A stretch of 64,000 nucleotides of DNA from Verticillium longisporum (Eukaryota; Ascomycota; Sordariomycetes; Glomerellales; Plectosphaerellaceae). Within the stretch, counting starts at the first letter, position 1. Every line of letters starts with the position of its first letter. The notes under the pieces are model-generated. The model was not told where the DNA came from, ran no database searches, and worked only from the letters and a program-made list of their open reading frames with translations. The stretch lies in NCBI GenBank assembly GCA_019188255.1, contig JAETXT010000001.1, forward strand, positions 5,518,001 to 5,582,000. The letters are read 5' to 3'. The translations under genes were made by a program, and so were the position numbers. Below are positions 55,987 to 64,000 of this stretch, in pieces.

Positions 55987-57849
55987 TCAGCAGGTGCATG
56001 CATTGTTGCTGGGAATAAACGGAGCGTCTTCGTAGAGTGAATCCATGAGGGTTGAGAACCAAATAAGTCGTAGTTATTCTTGGAGGTGACTTTGGAGTGG
56101 CTGAGAGCATCTAAAGTGCCAGCGGGTTGTCTTTAACTTATAGCATACAGAAAATTTGAAAGGTAGAAAAGAGAGAGACCACGCCGGATAATGGTTACCA
56201 AGGCGGAGGCCGCCAGTCGATTTCCTTTTGCGGCAAAAACACCGAAAGAGGGTGGCCATTCTTCCCGTGTGGTCCAGCGTGACATGGGGGTGAAGCTCGT
56301 TCCTAAACGGCAAGTCTCTGAAGAGAATGACGTCGAAGGTTACTCGACAGCGTTCCAGGCTGGCCTAGAAACTCGCAACCCAGCCACTTGCTGCTTCATG
56401 CATGCCACTGAGCCAAAGCCGCATGACATCCTTTTCCTGCCGTCCTAACATGTCGTAGGTGTAATATCGCGGGGGAATTCCGTGTGCCGTTCCAATAACC
56501 TGCACCATGGAGGCCTTCATCACGCAGTTCCGTCACTGCTTCAGAGAATCTGCCTTGCCCACAGTACTTGCAAGGCTTCTTGCCTTATACGTCCTCCAGC
56601 CGATCCAGTGACTGTGCTTACCCTAGGTCCGATTAGAATAGCTCAGGTGGATGTCTTCGCCGCGCTCGACCACTCAGGAGCGACCCTGGTTCGGGATGTC
56701 CGAGGCGCATGCTAGAGCCAACCTCGCGACAATTAGAAGCAGCAGGGGTTGTTCCGGCCCTGGCACCCTTTTGGATATTGTCGTTGGCCCGTTGGCCCGT
56801 TGCCCTTAGTCTCAGAAGAGGGAAGCGGACCCACGGGCGGAGTTGTACTAGTGAAAGTACGAGCAGCCAGGTCCTGAATCTCAGGGGTTCTATCGGGATT
56901 CCGGAAATGCCTAAGCATGAGCATGTCTCAGGATCCTGTTTAGTACCACAACGTCATGACTCTTTCGACAGAGAGGCATCCGACTCCTTATACCCCTATC
57001 CCTCACTCCATTGGATCACGGAAACAAGCAAAGGTTCCAAGATAGTGCCGAGCTTCTAGTGTGGTGCAAATATCCGCTCTACTGGTGATGACGGTTCCAG
57101 GACGGCCATCAAGGAAAGGGGCCTCCAGTCCGGCCTCCAGCCCAGCATGTTCCGCGCCGTGGATGGACACGACGGCGCGGTTTATGTACATCTCCCTGTT
57201 TTTGACGCAGTTGAGCCACATCCAATCAATGATCGCTTCCTCCGCGGGCAGAGGGCATAACCCGGTTTCTGCTGCAGGTTTTCCGAGCTGGGCGGAACCG
57301 CGATGCCGGGGTTGGGTGACGAGGGTATTGTTAGGCGTGACGAGAAACGACACCTCCGGTCATGGCCCCTGGTGGGGATCTCGAGGGAATCAGGCGGTCG
57401 GGCAAGGCTTCCCGATCGACCGGGGTCCAGATGCGGCTATGACGAGAAGGCGAGGAGTGGTGCTGGCTGGTCGAAGACTTGTATGTCATCCCCGTTCCAC
57501 CACTGCTACCTTCCGTTGTAGTGCGATGCGCGGCCCGGCAAGGCAGACTTGTTCTCACTTCTCTATGCACCAAAAGTCCCTGCCTTTCAACGAGCTACAT
57601 AAGTAGGTCCCTCATCCGCAACGGGGGTCTTGGATTCAACCAACCATCTGAGTGAAGTTGACAAACTGCCCAATCCGCTATCTTACGATAACTAGTATAG
57701 TCCAACACGGCGCAATCGACATTCACAGAGCCACGCAAGAAGACTAAACGTAAGTGTCATATTTCCGGACCCTAATGCTATCCTCTCTTTTTCATCGTTG
57801 TTTTAAAAGAGTCTATTGCTCTTGTCCACGGGCCATGACTGACTCGAAA
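55987..57849. other. About 1.9 kb without a supported gene
   Basis: Several 80-180-codon frames overlap on opposite strands (e.g. 57061-57606 plus against 57003-57353 minus). None has a recognisable domain. A possible upstream exon of the transcription-factor gene could lie at 57700-57740, before a GTAAGT at 57750, but it shows no zinc cluster. Confidence 0.35.
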
Positions 57850-59370
57850 AATAATTTAGGCAGGAGACCCGTTGTGTGGCATCGGCTCCGTTTCCTCCTA
57901 CTTCTTCGGTGGATCCACGCGCCGTGGTTGAAGGCAACATTCAACATTTGCCCAAGGATTTTGGCCAAGATCTGAAGCTGAGCCAGGCCGACTGGCAACT
58001 CTTCGCGTTTTGTAGGTGATCATGCTTCACGCCCAGTAAGGACAATGAATCTGACTGCGTATAGACCGTAATGCCTGGTGCTCTGGAAGAGCTATCCTGG
58101 GCTCCACCAACTGCTGGCTCGTCAACATTGTCCAGATGGCTCCCAGAAGCCAAGCCGTACTCCACACCATGCTTGCCCTCGCCGGAACGTATGTTCTCGA
58201 CTACTTGCCAGACGAGAAAGCACGGCAGCGATCCAACGCCCACTACAACGCCGCCGTGGGCCTTCTCACGCAAGACTTGAGGAACGAGGCGGAGCAGAGG
58301 CCTGGTGGTGGCGAGAGTGTGGTCGCAGCTATAGCCCTGCTGAATATGCTCGACGTTGTGTCGTCTGAACGCCGCCGCTCCAAGGAAGAGGTCCCTAGGT
58401 GGCTAAAAGGCGCCCAGGTTGCACGCAAGGTTCTCGACGCCACCGATCCAGGTCACCGATACTGGCGCGCCAGCAACGTTCAGCCCTCGGATGCCCGAGT
58501 CGCCAACACCACCATTCTCGCGCTTCCCATGACGCGCTTGGATAAGGCCAATACGGACAGCAAACATTTCCAGTGGTTACTCCTGCAAAGCACAGAGGAG
58601 AATTCGCGCAAGATCCAAGGTGCTTGTGGCTGCTCGCCCAGGCTGTTGCATAGGTTTTCTCTCATCACTCACCTAGCCGCTGTGATCGACGAAGAGCCAA
58701 GCTCCATCCTCCTTCCCGTTGGTGCCGTGTCGATCTCTCAGGAGCTAGATGAGTATCGTCAGTGGTCTGAACTGAACCGCGAGGGTCATAGCTCGATCGA
58801 GGCTCTTCTGAGTGCCTGCGACCAGCGACTTAACCTCAAGGGGTCGTCACAGACAAGGCCGGCATGACTGATCTAACGGCGGAGGCGTGGCGTCTGGCAG
58901 CCATTATCTATCTACACTGTCGACTATGTCGACTGCCACGCTCTCATCCCATGGTCATCACGCAGATGACGTGCTTGGCGGCTTGCATCAGCCGCATGCC
59001 AACGTCAGGGCCACTGTTCACTGCCCAGGCCCCCTTTTCCCCAGTGTTTTCGTTGGGCCTTTTGGCTGTGCGGCCCGAGCATGATTTCTGCGCCAGGCTT
59101 TGGTTTGAGTCGGTGATACGAACATCATGCCGATCAGTGAGTTGCTAACGTTACATCCTGTGCCGTGGACAACGAACGACCGGGCCACTAACGTTTAAGT
59201 AGAGTGTTCCTCCCGCATACGAAGCCCTCAAACGCATTCGAATTTGGATAGAGGATACTATGGAAGATGATAACCCTGAGATACCCTAGGATATTGCAAA
59301 ACGGTTTGCGTGGTGGGAAATCATGGTGGCACGGGTTATGGAAGAAGGTATCCTCTGCCTCATATGAACC
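57850..59370 (+). pseudogene. Fungal-specific transcription factor domain gene, broken
   Basis: The coding trace starts near QETRCVASAPFPPTSS (57861). It has an intron at 58012-58064 and continues FYRNAWCSGRAILG, LHTMLALAGTYVLDYLPDEKARQRSNAHYN and IALLNMLDVVSS. Near 58840-58870 the frame changes by one, then AGMTDLTAEAWRLAAIIYL, CRLCRLPRSHPMV, MPTSGPLFTAQAPF. A second intron (59137-59202) leads to SVPPAYEALKRIRIWIE. This is the C-terminal regulatory domain of Zn2Cys6 transcription factors (Fungal_trans_2 type). No Zn2Cys6 cluster is visible at the 5' end. An in-frame TAG at 59287-59289 stands where Trp is likely (IP*DIAKRFAWW). With a frameshift, a stop and no DNA-binding domain, it is most likely a pseudogene. 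Confidence 0.7.
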
Positions 59371-60199
59371 CGACCATCTAGATAATGTAATCAGATTGAC
59401 TCGAATCGGAATGATTACTGCTTGTATGATGTTTGGTCAAGCCCCGCTTTCTGGTCATTCGTTCTGGTCATCCGGCCGGCCTGGCCATCGAATGTTGTGG
59501 ATGGTCCCGGTTCGTCGTTTGCAATCTTGGTACGTATATACCCCCTCGCTTTTTTCTCTCCGACCAGCAGCCCCGTCTGTCATTGCGCCTGCAACGCCAG
59601 CATCGTTCGACGGTAAATCATATCACTGCATCCCACCAATGGCAGAATTGTAGAAAATCAGGTCGGGCAAGCTGTCAGTAGGCGGTCCGTGCCAAAGACC
59701 TGAGCTGCGAGGCATACAACGGAGCTGAGGTGCGAACCGTGTCTGGCAACGTGGTGGGTATCGTGGCTGCTGGGGCAGGCTCATCGCTTGTGCCCTTGCG
59801 CCTGCATGTGTTGGAATGGTTGAGAGCGTCTCTGGTCTCCTGAGGTGCTTGTCGAGCGGGGAGATGTCAGGATCGATGCGGAGAGTGCCTGCAGTCTCAC
59901 GGCATTGCAGCTGGCGGTCCTCAACTATCCTGAAGACGTGGAAGCGCTACTACTGGCGAACACTGCCCCCATTGTGTCGGACTTCTATGGTTTACAGACG
60001 TTGTTCGGGGATATCACGGCGTTGAGGGATTCATCTTGACCGTCTGGCATGGCACCCTTTGATCTAGTGGACACTTTCCGTCGCGACATGTGGCACTTTA
60101 AGTTTTATTCCTCTCTCCAATGTTAAAATCCTAACACCATTCCCCCCGCCTCAAAATCTGTCCCATATCCCAAATCAATCTCCATGCACGTCGTTTCGT
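59371..60199. other. Mostly non-coding; possible ankyrin-like fragment at 59845-60039
   Basis: A plus-strand frame at 59845-60039 contains CSLTALQLAVLNYPEDVEALLLAN, which resembles one ankyrin repeat, but neither neighbouring repeats nor a gene context are clear. The rest is unremarkable. Confidence 0.3.
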
Positions 60200-62470
60200 T
60201 TACTCCTGTTTTGCTCGCTTGACGGTGGAATTGCCATAGATGGCTACCTCTGGAGCTGTCTTCCGCTTTGATGAGCCAAGGGAAATACTAGCAGGGCTCT
60301 GGGACTCTATAGCTGCCCTCAACTGTTCTTGTTGGCGCATGCTTTGCCTGCCTGCACAAACATCTGTGACAGAAACTGGGTCGTCACTGGGAGAGCTTGT
60401 CCTTGATCTGTCACCCAGGTGGTATCCTCGCAGTCTCATAAGCCAGTGCTTCTCTTCTTCTTGACCATTAGGCACCTTTAGGCATCTTTGAGCCATCTCT
60501 TGCATCTCCTCAAAGCCGATAATATCCACAGACGGACGATCGTCGTGGATCTTCAGCACTCGTGGAAATCGCAGGGTGAAGTACGGAGAATTTGCAGGCT
60601 TGTCGAAGCCAGCACCGACCACCTCTACGATAAACGGACGGCTGAACAGCTCCGCAGGCTGCAGCCTGCGTGAGGACCCGAGCAAGACATCGAACTCGGG
60701 CGTAGACTTGGCGAATGGCACTCGCCTGAAGTATCCATGGCGGTTGAGGTGCGTGATATTTTCTTTCGAGATGCCGTGTATGCCGATGGTGTCGATTATG
60801 CTAAACCGCGGCTTGGCATCAGAGCGGCGGACCTCGTCCGTATTTTCGACGCACCCGATATAAAACGATGTCCACCATAGGCTGCCAATGCCGAGCTCAC
60901 GCTCATCTCCCGCGTCGCGGCGTCCCCCAACAATAGCGAAGTCTGCGGTGTCGCCAAGGCCTGGAATGTAATCTTTCTTGAGCTTGATGAAGGACTTGCG
61001 TCCGTTGAAGGAGAAGTATGGGTCGTCGCAACCTTTGAGCACAAAACCTTCCCACCGTTGTGTGATGGCTCGAGCGAATGCCTCGCTGAGCTGTTTCGCT
61101 GCATCGGAAGATGAGAAGTCGACTACTTCGCGGAATCCGATGCCAGTGCGGCCGGGAATGGGGCGGATCAGCCATTGAAGCAGTCGCTGTCGTTCATCCA
61201 GAGCATTCAAGCCGCAGACAACGTCATCCAGTAATAGAATGTCGTAGAACATGACCATGAGACGTTCGCTCGAATCGACTGGCGAGTCTTGAGCAGCTCC
61301 AAGTAACCGCCCCGATCGTTTCACATGTCTGCGGATTTTGTGGAAAGGCTCGATCCTCTCGTCGTTGTCGTTCCATACCAGCAGCTCGCCTTCCAATATG
61401 CATCTCTTCTTGATCTTGCCGCTTGTGGTGTCAAGTTCAAGGCTGTCCCGGAGCGCCTGATGAATTCCCACGCGATCGTTGGTCGAGTCCCTCCCGCTCT
61501 TGGAGAAAATCTTGATGCCGGCTCCAGATTCGGTCAGATCGATGTGGACTTGACAGTATTCTCCGTCGTACTTCCTCTCCACGCTCATCCGTCTCCTCCG
61601 AGCCAATTGGCAGCAATGTTTGATGCCCCTTGCCTTTTCGTAAGTGACTCGGGCGGCCAGTACCCCGATCTGCTGCTCGAGGTCCCGTTCTGCTGCTTTC
61701 CTCAATTCATCCCAATCACCCGGCGCTGGGTGGATGGGCATAGAGCGGATAATCGGTCTGTCTAGGAAGCTCACCGCAGCTGGGATTGAGTTTTGAAAGC
61801 GAAGGATGTCAGGCAACAGGAAATGGAATTTTCGCATTGCCAATGGTTCCGGGACGCGAGCCAGGCCGTAATTCTTCGACAGCATGCGAACCATCCATTT
61901 GGCCTCGAAGCTGTGCAGGACTCGAAAAACTCTCGAGAGCAGATCTCCGACGGAAGCTGACGGGCCCTGTATCGCCTTAGCTCTTTCCCGCAGAGTAGCC
62001 GATGAGAACGGTGATGATGCCGCAATTCGATCCAGGATATCGTCGAGCTCTTCCAGAGTCATGCTCTGACCAGGACTAGATTCGCAGTCTGTCGCAGCCA
62101 TGACACGTTCAACGCACGATGCAAAGTCTGGGCCGTCACTGGCTGTCCATCTCTGCAGGTCCTTCACGCGTGATGCGCCGAGGCACTGTGCCCGTTGTAT
62201 AATCCCTTCAAGGCGTCTTGTTTGCAAGCCGAACACCCGATCTGGTCGTCGTTCAGGAAAGAGGCATGACAAGAAGGCAACGGCCTCTGGGCCTTGGCGT
62301 GGGATGATTCCGTTGTATTTGTTGAACCAGGAATCAACCGTACGCTCGTCAAGTTCCTCGACTCTGCTGATGGTTGACGACTTCTTATGGTTGCTCTCGA
62401 GACCCTCGAGGAGTTCGCATAGGACGCTGAATTGGAATGGCATATTGACAACAAGGGGAGAATTGTGCAA
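60200..62470 (-). CDS. ATP-dependent DNA ligase (LIG4-like fungal paralog)
   Basis: The enzyme seals DNA nicks through a lysyl-AMP intermediate. The single exon gives 756 aa. It starts at ATG 62470, or at MPFQFSVLCELLEGLE nine codons later, which matches the family's usual N-terminus. The N-terminal DNA-binding domain (about 10-250) has FLSCLFPERRPDRVFGLQ. The adenylation domain has motif I ERKYDGE (Lys300), LEGELLVW (motif III region), WEGFVLKG (motif IV, about 473-480) and SFIKLKKDY (motif V, about 493-501). The OB-fold domain follows, then a polar tail ending with a KRAKQ nuclear signal. No BRCT domains are present, so it is shorter than canonical Lig4. The frame is intact. It diverges from the DUF1766 gene at 63344. 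Confidence 0.9.
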   Translation of the reverse strand: MHNSPLVVNMPFQFSVLCELLEGLESNHKKSSTISRVEELDERTVDSWFNKYNGIIPRQGPEAVAFLSCLFPERRPDRVFGLQTRRLEGIIQRAQCLGASRVKDLQRWTASDGPDFASCVERVMAATDCESSPGQSMTLEELDDILDRIAASSPFSSATLRERAKAIQGPSASVGDLLSRVFRVLHSFEAKWMVRMLSKNYGLARVPEPLAMRKFHFLLPDILRFQNSIPAAVSFLDRPIIRSMPIHPAPGDWDELRKAAERDLEQQIGVLAARVTYEKARGIKHCCQLARRRRMSVERKYDGEYCQVHIDLTESGAGIKIFSKSGRDSTNDRVGIHQALRDSLELDTTSGKIKKRCILEGELLVWNDNDERIEPFHKIRRHVKRSGRLLGAAQDSPVDSSERLMVMFYDILLLDDVVCGLNALDERQRLLQWLIRPIPGRTGIGFREVVDFSSSDAAKQLSEAFARAITQRWEGFVLKGCDDPYFSFNGRKSFIKLKKDYIPGLGDTADFAIVGGRRDAGDERELGIGSLWWTSFYIGCVENTDEVRRSDAKPRFSIIDTIGIHGISKENITHLNRHGYFRRVPFAKSTPEFDVLLGSSRRLQPAELFSRPFIVEVVGAGFDKPANSPYFTLRFPRVLKIHDDRPSVDIIGFEEMQEMAQRCLKVPNGQEEEKHWLMRLRGYHLGDRSRTSSPSDDPVSVTDVCAGRQSMRQQEQLRAAIESQSPASISLGSSKRKTAPEVAIYGNSTVKRAKQE

Positions 62471-63343
62471 AAGAACTTGTTCGAGTAGAAAATGTATCTG
62501 TTGGTATGTTCAAGGATGTGAACGAAGCGTGTCTGGGAAAGACTTCAGCTATATAGCCTTGGAAGTGTGTCCCCACAGCCAGTTAGGCTGATCAGATGTA
62601 TCACCGATCCTTTTAGATCTCGCCGCGGTACCTTGGCAGTGATATTGAAGCTCGGAACGACCTTTGCCACACCCTTAGCCCCTGAATCCGTCCCTCCGTA
62701 CCGCATTTAATTTCCGCCTCACGACCCTTTTCCCCCCCCTCGCCGGTTCAAGGCTTAGTTTTAATTCTTAGCCACAGCCAAATAGGTAGATTGTTCGCCG
62801 GACATTCTCTGCCTCTAGAGAGCGAATGCATCTCTTGCTAACACATTGGCTAGAAGGCCGGCTTGCCGTTTACTATGCCGGAGGGCTTCTGGCTGTGGCT
62901 CAGCTCCGAGCATCCTTCGTTATCCTCCAGAAATAGAGATACCTGGAGATTGGCGTTTCCTCGGAGGCAGCCAATGTTGGAACGTGACATAGTGGATGAC
63001 AGGGCGGTGCATCGCCTGCGGAGTTCTGCAGTATCAACAGCATAGCTGGTAGCATCGGGCGGATTCCGATGTCCTGCCGGATTGAATAGCCGACTTGAGA
63101 GCCTAGTAAGTCGATAGCGCGGACTCTGGAGGCCGCCAAAGCCGGAAGGAATCCCGGCAAATATCAATGTAAGCCTATCTTGTCAGGTGAAAGCCTTCCG
63201 TCTGCCAGGGTCAGGCCCCGGCTGTAAAATCCTGACTCGTCACGCACGGCGGATTCGGAGCTCTGTAGTCTACCGAAGAGGGCAAGTCTCACTCGTAGGT
63301 ATTTAAGGGGCTACCGCCGAGAAAGAATTGTCTTGCAATTTCC
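62471..63343. other. Divergent intergenic region between ligase and DUF1766 genes
   Basis: About 870 bases that must contain both promoters. Short frames occur on both strands without domains. I recognise no regulatory repeat. Confidence 0.45.
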
Positions 63344-64000
63344 ATGATGGTCGTGGTATGTCCTTCGGAGTTAACCTATTTCCCTCTACATTTCAGAACA
63401 TGCCAGCAACTTCAGATTTCACCCCGTGGCCAACGAAAGCGGACGAGCTCCGCCAAATTTTGGGCATACAGTCAGAAACTATTCTTAAGTGTCATGGATA
63501 CACCAAAAAGAAACCCGATTGCAACAATCCCCTCAGCAAAGCAGCCTCTTCAGCTATCAGCAGTCTTCTGAGCTGTATTGTCCAAAGCCGGGAACTCGAG
63601 TCTGCCTTGATCCTTCTTGACCAGTTGGCACGCTTGGTTATGTGCCGGAGATGGCATCAGAACCTGGCAGAAAAGATGGTAGCGGACTGTACTGCCCGTC
63701 TGAAAGAGTTTGACGTCACCCCGAACCCTGCAACTTGTCCCATCACGAAGGAAGAAAAAGGCGAACCTCCCTTTGACCCTCGACCAGGGCCAGTTTCTTC
63801 GTGGCCAAACTGCCCGATACCGCCAACGGATGGTCAGAACACCAAAACTCTTATCAAAACCCATGGATTTCAGGCCTACAAACGTCCCATATCAATGCTG
63901 GAAGTCAATCAGAAGATTAAGTCCAAGCTCGCCTGCGATCTACGGAAATCAGAGACGCCAGACCCAGGGTACGTGTACGGCTACACCTTCCCACCGAACT
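63344..64000 (+). CDS. DUF1766/T5orf172 (GIY-YIG-like) protein, 5' part
   Basis: A four-codon first exon (63344-63355) is followed by a 41-bp intron 63356-63396 (GTATGT...TTTCAG) and exon 2 from 63397. Starting at the ATG at 63400 is the alternative. The protein reads MPATSDFTPWPTKADELR, then KPDCNNPLSKA, ILLDQLARLVMCRRWHQN and ends at the window edge with DPGYVYGYTF. This pattern (Cys-x-Asn-Pro, LxxLAxLxxCxRWHQN, then Y-x-Y-x-F) is typical of fungal DUF1766 proteins. Their C-terminal domain is a T5orf172-type member of the GIY-YIG nuclease superfamily. The nuclease-like core itself is outside the window. Function in fungi is unknown. Confidence 0.7.

Noticed and set aside
57061..57606. 181-aa plus-strand frame
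   Set aside because: Overlaps an equally long minus-strand frame, neither with a recognisable domain or splice support; left uncalled.
61325..61765. Plus-strand frames inside the DNA ligase
   Set aside because: Antisense shadows of a strongly supported ligase reading frame.

Overview
The window is nuclear DNA of a filamentous ascomycete (Pezizomycotina). The evidence is short GT..AG introns of 41-66 bp with CTAAC/CTGAC-like branch points, AT-rich blocks made by repeat-induced point mutation (RIP: C-to-T, mostly CpA to TpA), Fot1/pogo, hAT and Ty3/gypsy elements, and fungal-specific families (DUF3435, STAND/NLR N-terminal domain, Asl1-like GH128, fungal transcription factor domain). I cannot name the species.

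Layout. (1) 1-21.2 kb is a transposon graveyard. Very AT-rich DNA includes a minus-strand Ty3/gypsy retroelement so heavily RIPped that its catalytic and zinc-binding residues are replaced. Two complete copies and one window-truncated copy of a 1,860-bp Fot1/pogo element have inserted into it at TA sites and show no RIP. Both complete copies share one transposase frameshift. (2) At about 21.2 kb the sequence changes abruptly to normal composition. The first gene, reading inward, is a DUF3435 tyrosine recombinase, the 'captain' family of Starship giant transposons, with a single frameshift. (3) 24-32 kb holds an unrecognised membrane protein, a small nuclear-type hypothetical with a clear TATA box and pyrimidine repeat, an F-box protein, an intact OTT_1508-type deaminase-like gene and a collapsed methyltransferase. 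(4) 33-47 kb is dominated by decaying accessory genes: two related pseudokinase genes in opposite orientation around an NB-ARC/TPR NLR pseudogene, a second RIPped Fot1 relative, a broken GH128 glycosidase and a ferric reductase with one in-frame stop. (5) 48-60 kb has sparse hypothetical genes, the 3' end of a hAT element and a broken fungal transcription factor. (6) 60-64 kb has an intact ATP-dependent DNA ligase divergent from a DUF1766/T5orf172 (GIY-YIG-like) gene that runs off the window.

A captain at the edge of a region whose cargo includes an NLR and a ferric reductase matches the known gene content of Starships. I infer a degenerate Starship or Starship-derived accessory region, but neither element boundary is proven. 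Across 33-60 kb most premature stops sit where the gene family has Trp (TGG to TAG) or Gln, as RIP predicts. In the NLR all nine assigned TAG stops are Trp codons, i.e. mutation of one strand only.
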